Notes: generated by a model not told the origin, from the sequence alone. Shown: positions 11,305 to 25,600, counted from the first letter of the stretch. The stretch: 64,000 nucleotides of DNA from Lithospermum erythrorhizon (GCA_019722365.1 JADFUC010000923.1:16155-80154); one strand, 5' to 3'. A program made the numbers and translations.

Positions 11305-14300
11305 ATGAAGATAAGCAGAATATGTCTTACGTTTTATTTCTTCACACTCTTCTTGGGTTGTTGGACCTCTGTGATGGGTTTGCTCTCTCCTAAAGGTGTA
11401 AATTATGAAGGTAAGATTGTAAGAAGAATTTCATATTGCATCATAGAAATGAACATTTTACCTTCTAAACTGTTATGGAACTAGGAAGGCCAAGGGTCGT
11501 CGTTGCTAATTTTTCGAAAAATAAACGTTTATTATGAAAAAGTATACATTTTCCTAAAATTATTTGGTTCGCTTCCTAAATTTTCTCATATTTATTACTA
11601 TATAGAAATCATGGTTCCTCACTGTCTAAATTAGAAGTTTTGAGAATTGAAGTTAGAAAGCTTTTGTCTAATGTGAGTGTGCTTTTCTTCAGTGCAAGCT
11701 TTAATGGGCATAAAGGCTTCATTAGAGGATCCTCATGGAGTTCTTGAAAATTGGGATGGAGATTCTGTTGATCCATGTAGTTGGACTATGGTCACTTGTT
11801 CTGCTGAAGGTCTAGTTATTGGCTTGTAAGTTTTATTACTCAATATCTATTTTATTTTTCTTCATAAAATTTGATTCTTTTTCATTGTAAGAAGTCGAAC
11901 CCGGGGCCTCAGTTATTACTCAGTATCTATGAAATGAATGCAGAATTTACAGGAAAAAAATGTCAAAAGGAATATTTTTCATAAAATTGTAAGAAAATAT
12001 TACTCAGTATTAATGTGTGACTAATGCATTAAGTTATTGTTCAGGGGGACTCCAAGTCAGAATTTATCTGGAACTCTTTCTCAAAGCATAGCAAATTTAA
12101 CAAATCTTCAGATAATGTGAGTACAAGAACCTTTGTTAATGTTTCTTGAAATTTAGATATTTCTTATGTATGTGCCTAATAGATTATACATTTTTGGTAG
12201 ACTTTTGCAGAATAATAATATAAGTGGACCAATCCCTTCAAAACTGTGGCAGCTCTCAAAACTCCAGACTCTTGACCTCTCTAGTAATCACTTCACTGGT
12301 GAAATTCCTTCTTCTTTAGGATTCCTGAAGAATCTTCAGTATATGTAAGAATCTTGATCAATACTTGACAAAAAATGTCTCAATTTTACTTTAAGCTTGC
12401 ATTTATCTAATGAACGTAATGAGATTTATTTATTTTTCCTTTAGGAGGCTCAATAACAATAGTTTCACTGGAAAAGTTCCAAGGGAAGTAGCCAATATGA
12501 CTCAGCTAACTCTATTGTAAGATATCACTCATTGGAAATGCAACTCTCATTTTTTTTTTTTAAATTCGGCCGTACCATTGCAAGTACTCGAATCCATAAC
12601 CTCGTCATTGCGAGTAATATCATGTGCCCATAAGGCTAATACTGGTGGTTTTTGAAAATGCAACTTGGTTTGTAATCGCTTTTTCTTTTTAATAAATCTG
12701 TAACCACTGTTTTTTAGGGACTTGTCTTTCAACAATTTGAGTGGACCTTTGCCAAGGTTGGCTTCAAAATCATTCAAGTAAGTTTAACTGGTGATTTAAT
12801 GTTTTGTCTTTCATTGGATTAATTAGGCATGTGTACTGAAGTCGTATGTTTCGTGTTATTGCATTGCTTATTGCAGCATTCTCGGCAATCCTATGGTATG
12901 CCCAACAGGAAAGGAGCCAGAATGCAGTGGGATGGCATTGATGCCTATGTCTATGGCGTTGAACACTTCACAAGGTATAGAAACGTCGATATAAAGATTA
13001 TACCTCTGTTTTAGTATCCGATAATAGGTGAAAGACTAGGTGAATTTGCTTCCTAGTATCGCCAAAGTTTCAATACGATCGTTGATGATCGCTGGTGAAT
13101 TTGACACTCATTGGACTTGAAATTCAAGATTTTGAAAATGAAGTTATGTTTATAACAAAAGTATAATGAACTTTAGAAAGGTGTTTGATGATTACTCTGG
13201 GTTACAGTTTCAGTTCATTTTAGAATAAAATTGGCTATATTTTCCATATTTTTTTAATCATATTCGATTTTACAAGTTAACTACTTATGTGGACAAAATA
13301 TTCTTTCTATTGCAAAATTCTAGTTACCCTCTTAATAAGCATCTTTTATGTAGATGGTTTGCCCTCCAGGACTTTGAAAAGCCACAAACTCGTTATTGCG
13401 TTTGGTTCAAGCATAGTGAGCATCTCATTGCTCATCCTTGGAATTGGTCTTTTTCTATGGTCCAGACAAAGGAACAAGAATCAGCTGCCATTTGATCAAA
13501 AAGGTTTGAATAAGTGGCTAAGTGCTTAGAACTTCAAGTTTATTCATCAAGAAAAGAGAAAAATGATCAATTTTTGAAATACAATGTAGCTTTTAATATG
13601 CATTTTTTCGCAAAACCAGATGAGCACCATGAAGAAGTTTCCCTTGGTAATTTGAGGAGATGTGACTTCAGAGAACTTCAGGTAGCAACCAACAACTTCA
13701 GCAGTAAAAATCTTTTAGGCAAAGGTGGATTTGGACACGTCTATAAAGGTAATCTCCGCGATGGAACTGCTGTCGCGGTAAAGAGGTTAAATGATGGCAG
13801 TGCAGCTGGAGGTGATAAACAATTCCAGATAGAGATTGAGATGATCAGTTTGGCTGTGCACAGACACCTTCTAAGACTATATGGATTCTGTATGACCTCC
13901 ACAGAACGGATCTTGGTTTATCCATTCATGTCAAATGGAAGTGTTGCTTCACGCCTCAAAGGTAATTAATCACATTGTTCATCAGTTAACAATTCCAGTA
14001 CTTTTTCTTTCCTGTACTCGGAGACTGAGCTTTTTATCGATTAAGTAACAGTAAAACCAGTTCTAGACTGGACTTCAAGGAAGCGAATTGCTTTGGGAAC
14101 AGCCAGAGGACTATTATATCTTCATGAACAATGTGATCCAAAGATAATTCACAGAGATGTGAAAGCTGCAAATATATTGCTTGATGAGTATTGTGAGGCA
14201 GTGGTTGGAGATTTTGGGTTAGCAAAGCTGTTGGATCATCAAGATTCACATGTTACTACAGCAGTAAGAGGTACAGTGGGACATATCGCCCCTGAATATC

Positions 14301-14851
14301 TATCAACCGGACAATCATCTGAGAAGACAGACGTGTTTGGATTTGGCGTCCTTTTGCTTGAATTGATCACCGGTCAGAGAGCCATCGAATTTGGCAAAGC
14401 AGCAAATCAGAAAGGAGCAATGCTGGACTGGGTAAAAGCAAAATCCCCTTATATCTATAAACTTAACTATATCCAATACAGTAATATCCATATTATGAAG
14501 GGTAACACTTAGTTTTCCAACACAATGCAGGTAAGAAAAATTCACCAGGAGAAGCAACTTGATGTGCTTGTAGACAAAGATCTCAAGAATGACTATGATC
14601 CGATCGAATTAGAGGAAATGGTTCAAGTGGCACTGTTGTGTACTCAATATCTCCCCGGCTTCAGACCGAAAATGTCAGAAGTGGTTCGTATGCTAGAAGG
14701 CGATGGCCTAGCTGAAAGATGGGAAGCATCTCAAAGAATAGATGCTTCCAAGTTTAGAGCTCAAGAACTCTCCTCGTCCGAGCGATTTTCTGACCTCACA
14801 GATGATTCTTCCTTACTAGCACAAGCCATGGAACTCTCTGGTCCAAGATAA
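11305..14851 (+). CDS. NIK: NSP-interacting kinase (NIK)-type LRR receptor-like kinase
   Basis: Eleven exons join in phase into 625 codons: 11305-11410, 11693-11825, 12045-12116, 12201-12344, 12445-12516, 12718-12777, 12877-12974, 13354-13503, 13620-13961, 14052-14431, 14531-14851. All introns are GT-AG. The start at 11305 gives a hydrophobic signal peptide (about 1-25) before [11 protein letters not shown], the mature-start motif of the family. There follow an LRR N-terminal cap with PCSW, four to five LRRs, a transmembrane helix at about 241-262 and a kinase domain. In the kinase domain I see the Gly-loop GKGGFG 312-317, VAVK Lys333, HRD 426-428, DFG 446-448 and a TT...T activation loop at 461-467. 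It ends in MELSGPR, as in LRR-II kinases. NIKs are plasma-membrane kinases in antiviral signalling and development. The gene looks intact, with no lesion seen. SERK is a less likely alternative. Confidence 0.95.
11851..11912 (-). mobile_element. truncated SINE in NIK intron 2
   Basis: A 62-bp segment is bracketed by TTATTACTCAATATCTAT (11833-11850) and the same 18-mer with one mismatch (11913-11930), which fits a target-site duplication. On the minus strand it contains GGGTTCGACTTCTTACAATG, a box B-like sequence, followed by an A-rich end. Box A is absent, so it is 5'-truncated. The box B stretch matches the SINE in intron 5 in register (TTCGA..CTT.CAATG), so both appear to be the same family. 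Confidence 0.6.
12546..12655 (-). mobile_element. 110-bp tRNA-derived SINE in NIK intron 5
   Basis: The 10-mer AAATGCAACT is found at 12536-12545 and 12656-12665, directly flanking this block. On the minus strand the element has a box A-like TTAGCCTTATGGGC and a box B-like GGATTCGAGTAC, and it ends in a run of about 12 A before the target duplication. Pol III boxes, a poly(A) tail and a perfect target duplication are the hallmarks of a SINE. The insertion lies in an intron and leaves both splice sites untouched. Confidence 0.8.
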
Positions 14852-16960
14852 TATATTGGCATCCATTTCTATATCAACATGCAAAATATAGAATTACACT
14901 TCTGAAATAGTATTTTCAATTGTCCATTCATTAATGTATCATAGCAAAAATTAGGGGCTTTCAGACTCTTAACATAGTGTTGTTTCTTCATTGTACAAAA
15001 ATGTATGTTAAGAAATGACATTTAAGTTTGGGGTTGAAGCTGCAAAATCCTGCCATATCTACTGAAATGCTTTGGATAATATTTATAATAGATTTTAATC
15101 TTCTTGGTAAATTAACTTAACTGAAAAACTATTTTTGGTTTTGAGAGTTCCCACCTCCAGAGTTTGTTAAAAGCCCTTAAATTTTATAATGTTTAAATTG
15201 ATTTAAGAAATCTTAATTCAAAAGTAGGACGTTTAAGCCTACAATAACTAGCTCCATCTATTTCATGAAGTTCACTACATCATCTAAAATTTGTAACAAA
15301 ATCGAACATAAAAAGCTTTTAGTAAAAATCTCTTGATATGATACTACAATGCAAGTTCATTGATCTATATAATGTGTGAACTTGGTAAGACAGTGAAGTA
15401 CAAAAAAATCTTCATATCATCGAAATTGGTTTTTCAGGTTCATGTATTTCGTCGAATTAAATTATTATTTTTTCTTTTTTTGATAATTAGGGAGGAGATG
15501 AATTTCGAATCGATGATCTTTAAATCACTAACAAAAAACTTTTTTATTAGTTTATTCGATTAACTCGTGAAATTAAATTAATGTTAATAGTGAATAAAGT
15601 GACAAATTATACTTAGAAATTGGAGAAATTTCAGAAATTGAAATAAAGCGAATAACGTTAGTAATCCTAGTCAGGAGTCTACTAGGTCCAGCTAATAGCC
15701 TAATATATGTGGAACAACTCCAGCTAATGCATGGTTATATGTACCCAATACTGTGTTTCTTGCCATAAAAGTAACAAATACGGAATAAATAAAACAACAA
15801 TTGACAAGGAAGTTAAGTTAAATATTGATTGAGGTTAAACTAAGTTATTGAATTACTGAAATGTTTATATATAGTTAAACAATGAATTGAATGAGGTTGA
15901 AACTTTCACGATGTTAGTCAAATAAAAATAAAATAAACAAAGACGGATTTGATAATAGGTAAACAATTGAATTTTATGTGATGATACGTTTAGCGTTCAA
16001 ATCTTATAAGATGTAATTTTGTTGTAGTTTTTTTAAAAAAGAAGGTACTATTCGATATTCTTAATATATTTATAATGGTGCCCGTCAGCGTATACCGTTT
16101 GATCTTGGCCAAAAGGAATTTGAGAAAGGTATATAAAATCACGTAATGTCTCAATTATTGTATGCAAATCATGATACAGAATACTTGTTAAAGTGTTATA
16201 CAATATTGACAATAGTGGATTCCATTTTTTTTAAAGCATACTTGACAAATTTTCGTTGATATCTTCTGAGTAATTCATAATTCAATTGAGCGGTAAAAAA
16301 TTGGATTCATGAAATATTTTCATTTAAAAAGTATTTCCTTTTACGTCTTTTTTGTTTGTTTTCAATGATAAATTGATAAATTAAATAATTCTATTAACAC
16401 ACATAATTTGGGCTTGTAATATTAAATAATTTGATAAATTAAATAATTCTATTAACACACATAATTTGAATAAAAGTGTAATATTAATTGTAAAACAGGT
16501 TAATCACACTCGCTAGATATACATTACCATCAAATATTGTATAAACTATTTAATTTTAAAATTTAAAAAATCAATCCTCAAGAATTTTAAGATTGATCGA
16601 TCTTTTTAAAAACATAGGATTTGTACTCCTTCATTTTTTTATTTATCATTTTAGCCTAAATTTTTATTTCAAAATATTTGTCATTAACATAAAAAATTAT
16701 ACTTCTATATTTTCAATGTAATTTTTTACTACTTTCTCATGAAATTATTAATAACTAATGATATAGATTTAAATTATTGTTGATAGCCGTTTTGATGTAC
16801 TTTTTGATTCTTTCTTTTCTTAATATATGTAAAATATTTAGAATAATGAATAAAAAAATGGAAGAAGTATATAAAAATATTTTTTGCCTTTTTATTAACA
16901 ATTCCGTACACCTACTTCTAATTTTCTGTCACCTGCAATAAATATGGTGTCTTCAATGAC
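14852..16960. other. intergenic DNA between NIK and GDU genes
   Basis: This holds the presumed NIK 3' region and AT-rich spacer. A possible SINE-like scrap lies at 15450-15560 (minus strand, CGATTCGAAATTC followed by A-rich DNA). A 40-bp direct repeat (TGATAAATTAAATAATTCTA...) starts at 16374 and 16432, period 58 bp. No gene is seen. Confidence 0.5.
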
Positions 16961-16968
16961 CTATAAAT
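16961..16968 (+). promoter_or_regulatory. TATA box candidate for GDU gene
   Basis: CTATAAAT lies 74 bp upstream of the ATG at 17042. This would place transcription start about 45 bp before the start codon and give a short leader, typical of small intronless plant genes. Confidence 0.5.
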
Positions 16969-17041
16969 TTAACAGCCACCTTCTTGAGCTTCCTAGCTAA
17001 ATAGAATCCCAAAAAAAAACTATACTCCTCCATTTATTAAA

Positions 17042-17299
17042 ATGTCTGACTCCAATTTTTATGTAGAATCATGGCTATTTGGAGGGTTGGCTCTCTTGTT
17101 TGCAATGATCTCAACTGCATTAATAATCTTGTTTTGTTACAACAAGAAGCAAAACCAACAATCCAACGAAGAAGAGAATAAGCAAAGTGATATCAAATTT
17201 GGGACAAGTCCAAAATTTGCTGTGATAATGGCTGGATATGAGAAGCCAACACATATAGCAATTCCTGTCCAAGATTATTTTGTTGCAAAGTTACCTTGA
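17042..17299 (+). CDS. GDU: GLUTAMINE DUMPER-like membrane protein, 85 aa
   Basis: An intronless 85-residue protein. It has one transmembrane helix (about residues 11-33, WLFGGLALLFAMISTALIIL), a polar Gln/Glu/Lys-rich linker and the VIMAG box at 61-65 (AVIMAGYEKPTHIAIP). That box is the signature of the GDU family. GDU proteins are small plasma-membrane/endomembrane proteins, and overexpressing them causes amino acid export; VIMAG interacts with LOG2-type ubiquitin ligases. The N-terminus is short and lacks the SPVPY motif usual before the helix, which the second GDU at 30556 has. No hint of a pseudogene. Family assignment is firm; the specific member is not. Confidence 0.9.
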   Translation: MSDSNFYVESWLFGGLALLFAMISTALIILFCYNKKQNQQSNEEENKQSDIKFGTSPKFAVIMAGYEKPTHIAIPVQDYFVAKLP

Positions 17300-17846
17300 A
17301 GCTAAGGTCTGGGGAAATATTGTTGGCTTAGTCTTCATCCAACCAAAAATTTTGCTATAGTTTTAATTAGTCAAACACTTCTTAGTTATTTTATTTATTT
17401 CTTTTTTATCTAGTCATCTTCATTTTAGATTTCATTGTTATGAATAATATTAAATTTATTGTTATAACTATTAGACTTTTAGTGTTTCTTTCTATTTGTA
17501 GTACCCAATTTTGATAGGGAATGTAATATGGTGAGAACAAATTAAAATACTTATTCTTATATATTAGTGCATGCATGTTTATTATTTTGATTTTATTTTG
17601 CATTCATTTTGTATTTGTAGAATTACACCCCCCAAATAAAACTCTTTATTGTGAAATTGAATTGGCATGTTACAAAATTTAGTAATCACCAGCTAATAAG
17701 ATGGCTAATGTTTATATTCAATGTGCTTAAGTTAACGCCAATCATAATATTTATTGATCAGTTCCACATGTAGTTTTATAAATTTGAAATAATCAATTTC
17801 CATAGTGAACTCGATATAAATTCATAGTTATATTATAGTAATAGGA

Positions 17847-17881
<35 letters not shown>

Positions 17882-19600
17882 ATATATTATTAGTAGTTGT
17901 TATTATGTAATTTAGAACAAATGCTTGATATGTATAGTTTTGAATTAGGCAATTGCAACTCCAAGTCTAGTCAAATCTTTGCTGATGAATGAAGAAATGT
18001 TACTCCCTAGTCCTTCCTATACATTATATTGGCATTTTCATATTTTAATGTGAAATTTGATTATGTATCACTTTTGAAATTAAATAATGAAAAAGTGCAA
18101 GAAATTATATTATGAATAATTTTTTAATTTTAAACTTTGAAAAAGTTTAATTTTATAACTAAAATGACTATATGCATAATCGAGTTACTTCTTAGATGCT
18201 TCTGGTAAGGGGTGTAAGCACACGTACTTCTGAGGATATAGAATTGAAAATGTATATTTTAATTAAAATAGTAAATAACTAAATCTCCCACAGCTTTCGT
18301 TCTCTGATGAATTAAGCCCACAAAAAGATTTATTCCCTAATTTCTCTCGATCCACCAAATTCAGTCATTAGTTTCACTTGTAGGACAAATATTTTGAATT
18401 GAATGATTTAATCCAAATTCTTCCTTTCGAACCCACAAAACAAGCCACAAAACTCACAAATTTATAAGAAATAACAAAAGCAGAAATTCACAAGAATTAG
18501 AGGAGGCTTTTAGGAGAAATCACCATTACAAAGTAATTTGCAAACAAAGAAGTTGAAAGACTAAAGAAAAAAATAGAAGACAAAAACCCATAGGTTTTTT
18601 TACGACATTATAATTAATTTTGTTTTTGTGACTAATAAAAATTACACTATTTATTAGATAGGTCATTATAATACTATATTGAATTGGTTTTCCATAGTAT
18701 GTTGATTGGATTTTTTGAGATTAAAGTATTATGTTGCTATAAATGTTTTTTTGCATGTTATTCCCGATTGGTTAAATATGGGTTTAGATATAAGTAGAAA
18801 TAGTTTCAAAATTATAGGGTTTTGGAAATAATTCTATAGAATTAATAATAATTTAGTTTTGAATCAATTTGTGTAAATAAACATTGTAAGATTGAGTTTT
18901 TTGGAATATGAAATATTATGTTCAAATATTTAATAACTATATCATTTTTTGGTTATTTCTTTAAGTTCTTTGAATCATTGTCTTTGAAAAATATTATGTT
19001 GTAGTTTTGTTAGAAATAAGTAGGATACATAGCATATAAGATGGTGGGATTTCAACATAGAATCATATTTACTGAAAGCACTAATGGTGAGTTTCATGTT
19101 CATTTGATATTAGATAGTAGCATTTGAACATGTGATAAACATTGTCAATGTGTAGATAAATAGATGGTTGAATATTAGTTGAGATTATGACCATTCAAAT
19201 TGATATTCATTTGAAAGAACTAAATGTGAAAGTGATATTTAAGCCCAGAAGGTTCCACGATCGATCCCACATGAAGGCATGGGCGGATTGGATTTTTAAT
19301 TAATACACTAACATTTTTGTACATGTTCCTGGTGTAGTTAAGACAAAGGGGATAGACACAGCATCTATGGACCATCGTTTAGAAAGGATTTTCCTATGGG
19401 AGGTGGATGAAGACTAAACCGAATACGGAAAATAGGAGGAGTTGATGATAGAGCCGACATCTGCTAGACCATCGTTTAGTCTAAGTTGACACTTAGGTGG
19501 TATCCTATGTTATATGAAATATAAATGCACTAATTATATGTGCTAGTATATATATGTTTATGTTAGTCATATACTTAGTTTGTGATTTATTATTTTTACA
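17300..19600. other. intergenic DNA, AT-rich
   Basis: Contains a (TA)n microsatellite at 17851-17878 and otherwise AT-rich sequence without visible genes. Around 19230-19500 there is a more complex, repeat-like patch in which GACCATCGTTTAG occurs twice (about 19370 and 19470). I cannot assign an element. Confidence 0.45.
17851..17878. repeat. (TA)n microsatellite
   Basis: An uninterrupted TA dinucleotide run of about 14 units. Likely polymorphic, with no other role evident. Confidence 0.9.
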
Positions 19601-22600
19601 AATATCTTAGGTGATATATTCTTTATTCGGTAATGAAACCAAATGCTTGACCCTCGACTTTTCAACTTTGGGATTTGGAAATGCTAACCTTGTATATATT
19701 ATCGAGAGTAAACCCCTAAGTAGCGTACAAGCAAGCAGCCGATATCTCACGATTACAGCTAACCAGCTGCAGACGCTTTGCGTACGCCTCACAGGTAACA
19801 GCGAAAATCCCACCGAAACCTCGGGAAACACCGAGCATTTAAGATCACACCTTGAACAACGCCCAGCTACCGACTGAGAAGCAATTATGTCTGACTAGTA
19901 ATCCACACAATCGAGTTCACTTCCAAGTAACTATTTTACTACTTGTGCTAACACTTTCTTAAAGAAAAGTTTTTCTCTTAAACAAGATAATCCTACCATT
20001 GGATTAGATCGAGTATTATAATTTTAGCTCTATATATCCTTAATGATGGGTATAGAAGTTGAAACATTTGAATCTCCTTTTTTGAGTAGATATAAGCAGT
20101 GAAGCTTGATTTTCTCTCTTGAGCAATTGACAAACACCTTGAATGCTCATGGCTATCATGATCTCTATATATAAGAGTGCTTGCGACTCTAATCGAGGTC
20201 TAAAGATAATCAAGATTGAAGCTTATTCTAAGAGATTTGATATTGAAAATGAGATTTTTGCATGAAAGTTTTTCAAATGTTGTTCCAAAGCCAGGAATGA
20301 ATGGGGTTGAGTGGGTTTTTATAGTGTAAAATTAGACTCGAAGACGGTCCATGTCGATGGCAGTCGAGGTGCTCTATCAGACCCTCGTCGAGGTGCTCGA
20401 TGAACTTGGAGAAAGTTTACTCGGCCGTAGGGGACCTCGTGAGTGCTCCATCGAGAGCATATGGTCATGATGGAATCACTCACGATCTGGATTACCAACT
20501 TAAAACATAATTTCCCACGACACGTTAAACTAATTTTATTGAAAAAGTGAATGGAGTCAGTACTTAATGTCCTTCCAAGGTCAAAGACAACAGTTCTACT
20601 TGTGAAGCCAATGAAATGTGACCAAGAAGATAATAAACACACAAGATTGTTTGCCCGATCCGGTTCAATGGCTTTTCATACGGGGGAACGCGCAAAGCGG
20701 ATTATTATGTTGAAGTAATTGCGTGGGGACTTATCTGGCAGAAAACCGTTTCATAGGCGCCTAACTTAGCTAAATTCACAGTATCTAGAACTAAAAGATC
20801 CACTATCTTTAACTTCCTTGTCCCGTACTACCAAGTGTGGACTCATAGAAATATCCACAATATTACATCAAAAGGTATGTATGATAATATAACACACGTA
20901 CATCAATTAGCAGTTTATGGGGGCTACTAGCTTCTAACCAACACGACTTTGTTTACGCCAGTCAGGCTTGCCTCTTTAGAATAGGTTCTTTTGTGAATAA
21001 TAAAAGCCACACCGTTCTTGTGAAAAGCCGAACATATATATACACACGGATCAGATGACAAGTATGGAAACTCCTTGTAGCCGACTCCTACTCGTTTCCA
21101 TAACCCATAAGATCTTCCAGGATCTGGTCAACACTAAAACAAAGAGGCGTGAGATCTTCAAAATGGACTAATCAATATCTTAAGGGAATCCTTCTTAACT
21201 TTGGACTCTGCGTGAACAATGAGATTTCCCCACTTGAATATGATTCTCAGAAAGCGTTATCATAAAATTTATAGCAAAGCCCAATAATAATTTTTATCTG
21301 TAGCAGCTCTTCTTGCAAAAGCGAACTGACCTAACATTTATAACATGGCGTGTTGAAGTTATAGGTTGAAAATTACATCAAAACTTCGCTCCGCTTTATA
21401 CATCAGCATTGACGTTCATGTTGGAGCAGCTCTTTAAAACACACTTTAATAATATGATATCAAACCATACTTTTATAAACATTATAATTTTTAAAATATT
21501 TTCTTTTGACAAAGCATTCTTAAAAACTTTAGGCTTGGGGTTAACTTTTTTGTCAAGAATGATTTGAAAATATCTCGATTATAAGAGCTTGACTAAGATT
21601 ATTCAAGGCTTTAAACTTCTTATTGGAAGCTAACTTTTACATTTGTCCTTAACACTCTTGAATCTCTTATTCTTTGAATCCATTGACATTTATAGTTCTT
21701 TGAAGAGATCTTAATACCATTCTGATAGTGCTTGTGCTTGCTAAATAAGCATATCACTTTGAAGTTCTCCATAAATATCTCTAACATGACTGCAAAAACA
21801 CTAATCATGTTATATAGTAAATCAATATTTTAGTAAATATAAAAACAAAATACGGGATACATAGTCTGACAGTTATTAATATTAGTTGTTAGCTTTATGG
21901 CTGATATTAGATATTAATGACATATTTTTTAATATAAGATGTAATTTGATGTTTTAATATTAGATATTATCAAACACTTTAAAATATAAAATAAATGCTT
22001 TCAGAATTAGATTACTAGTGATTTTATACTTGAACGAATTGAATAGTTTAATTCATGTGTGAATTAAATCTGATATTACTATTTTGATGTATGTTCTTGA
22101 CATCTGATATGTAGCCCATACCTCTTTTTGGATGTCATGGAACTTATGTTATTATATTACTATGAATAATACTGGCTATAATTATTTTCAAAACATGTAC
22201 TATTTTGTATTTATAGAAATACATAAATACTAGACAGTTAGTGATAATTGGTTATAATTAATTATTTAGATGATCAGCAGCACCTAAGGGGATAGGTCAA
22301 TAGAGAAAATTGTTTAAATGAATATAGTTTGAAACATTTCCGTTATGCTATATCATAATTTCCAACTATATGTTATATTTTTCCTTATACCGCATGAGTC
22401 TATATTTTTTTGCTTGTTTGATTGATATGCTTGACATGATCGTAAGAGTTAACAAGATATAACAAATATCACCTAATAAATAGCGATTAACAAATACCAT
22501 GATATAAAGTCGGGATAGGGTCAACACGACTGTATTATGGCAGAGCGTGTTGCATCACAGGATGCAAAAGTCGATGAAATAGTCCTAAGTTACTTGTTAG

Positions 22601-25600
22601 AAACTTTGAACTTATACTATTAGATTCACAATTCGTTGATATATTTGGTGCCTTAATGGTGATTTATAATGTAAGGCGTGGGCCCGTTGATATAAGAGTT
22701 TACTAATAATATAGTCTAAGTTAAAATTTTAATGCCTTAAAGTATGATAGTCATAGTTGTACACTTCGTACATAGCTTAGAAATCGGAATGTGATGCGTG
22801 TTGCCGTCCGATTTATGTTATGTGAGTTCTTAGTATACTTTGTGTATTTAGTGGGATTATAAACACGAGTATGATTATTGTATTATTTGTTTATAGAATA
22901 TTATATGACATATAGACTAAGTTGTTCTATTTTATGTATTTTCTGTTGTAGTTCGTTGCAGAGTCATTTCCACTAGCAAGGTGCTTTTGATTAGGCCTGA
23001 AAGTTGTAAGCTAAATAACTCAAAACTTTGTGATATCAAGCGTTTGGGGATAGTGCTAGTTCTGGTACATTGAATATTAATACGTAATGAGCCTCGAGTA
23101 CTCCAAAGGGATTCGGTATGTTTATTTGACGATATGATGAGGCATTTGTTATTCCGTGAAGTCAAATTGTCTTATATTTGTCCCACTATGGAGCATCATC
23201 TCGAGGGGTTAAAGTCGAGGAATGTTGGGTTATGATCGATTTATGCTCACTCCCGAGACTCTTCTTCATGAAAAATGTTGAAAAAAGTTAAAGAGCAAAA
23301 TGTTGCTGGCATACAGTCGGCGTGAAGGTTGGAGAGAGAATCATGTTATAGAGAGATAATGAGATTGATTGGTGCTTGATTTTCACGGAATCTGATCTCG
23401 AGTCAGGCTTAAACATCATGTGATTACTTACTGGCAAGTGTCAATTTCATTGGTAGATTACGATGGATAAGGAGCGAAGGAAGCTTTGGCTTGACAGAGA
23501 TGATCTAAGGATAAGGAGAGTTCCTGGCGTTGCTTGGGTTTGGTTACACAAACTCACGGGGAATAATAAAACAAAGGGAAGCAACGGCGGATAGATAACA
23601 AGGATGGTCAAAGTAACCACCTTGAGTAGTGAGGAGGAAATCTGATAAGGACCTTTCCGTCGCTTTTAAGACGTGATTTGATCGCATGCTGTACTGAAGA
23701 GGTACCGATCATGTTATGACTTGTGATACTTCACTTTCGATACATAGGTAGCATTTGACAGTCATAGTACCCATATTCTAAAATGTGGAACAAGTAGGAA
23801 TAGAAGATCGCTGAGAGATGGAGTGAACAGAACAAAAGGCCAATGTTAGCATCAAGCCAGGGCATTGATTTTATCGTTTAACAGACAAGTGTTTTAACAT
23901 GCCTTCCGAGCTGCAGCTTCACAGCGATCAAGAATGATGTTGTTATTATTTATGTTTTGAACATAAATATTTTTATGTTTGTGATTAATTCAAGTTAATT
24001 GACTATTAATGCTACATGAAAATTTACCAAACTGACCTTTAAAATCTCGTTATATGTTAGTTTGACCAACATAAATATCATAACATATATGTTTGAAATA
24101 TAAAATTTCTTAAGGCAATGAATTATAAAAGTATAATCATAAATGAAAGATCATATAGATAGAATCTTTAGAATCATATGTTGAATAATATGATTAAATG
24201 TGAATAATAGTTAGAATTACATGGCGAATTAATCATTCATTAAAATTAAATATTTAGAAGAAGCTATTTATTAAAGTCATAAATGAAAATTTATGAGATC
24301 AATAAATAGAAACATTCTCTCATTATTAATAGTACAGTTGGTAGAACATAAATATATGTGTTTACTAATTTAATGTTGTATTTTAGAAATACAATGAGAA
24401 TATTTGAATAGTTGAATGAGCGAGTTGGCTTAAGTAAACACTTAATATTCTTTAATGTTAAAGAGAACATTACTAGATAAACTAGACTCAAATACAATAT
24501 TATTTATTACATATTCTCCTTACACAAGTCCGAGGATTCGAGAAAGTCACGTAAAAGATGTGATATGGAAATGTTTCATAATAGTCGAGTTCAAGAATCT
24601 TATAAAACTTTCACCCAAGTCAACCAATTGACAAATTATAAGACCTTAACCCGAACTTGTTGTTACGATGGTAATCCTAATAAAAGGTGATGTTTTTAAG
24701 GATATAATCATGAACAATAATGATGATGATTTAGGAGATAACTTTAATATTCCAAATACATATTTGGATATTAACATATTTACTCCAAGATAACCAGTTT
24801 ATCAAGGAATAAATAACTATCACTATATACATAGATGATTAATTAAATGGAAATGTCCATGTTTATAATATTGGTGATAAAAGCGAAATTTATCCAAGTC
24901 AAGATGATTCTTCTCTTGGAGAAATTCTTATTAATCATAAATATTTTAGATCATCCGGATCTATAATAATTGAAATATACATGAGTTAGTGAACAGTTCA
25001 AATAGTTTGAATTCAGTAAAAGAAACGTTCTTGTAGCGACAAGAAGGTCAGTGGGAGCTACTTAACGTACAAGGATTAGGATGTGAAAGTCACACTGATC
25101 ATTAGAAAGTGAAGCAACAATACAAAATTAGATTGTGTATAGGCTTCCCTTCAAAGCATCAAGGGATGGCTCGTATCTTTCTAGGATTAATAGAGATCCA
25201 GTTGCTGAACTCAAAAGTTGAGTTATGCTTATATTGATAAGGCATTTAACCGGGATCTAAGATGAATACCTTAAAATAAAGATTCTTTCACAAGGGATAC
25301 AACTTTTCTCCCACCTCACAAAAGTTGTATGGATGGAAAGAAGAGCAATGAAAAAGGAATTGCATTTGCCTTCGACTACTTAAAGCTAATTACAAAATTG
25401 ACTATCGATCTCGATTAAAAAGGCGATATATATATGAGGTTAATAAGCATCTTGTTAAAAGTAACAAGAATAGTGATACCAACCGGATGACTGAATATAG
25501 AGAGTACACTTACAACACGAGAAGTTGTAGACCCAGAAGCAAGTCGGATTATATAACACTAATGGGTGATCTTGAAAGTTGCTAATTTGGTGTCGATAAA

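Noticed and set aside
17851..17878. TA-rich promoter element
   Set aside because: A pure dinucleotide run downstream of the GDU gene is best taken as a microsatellite.
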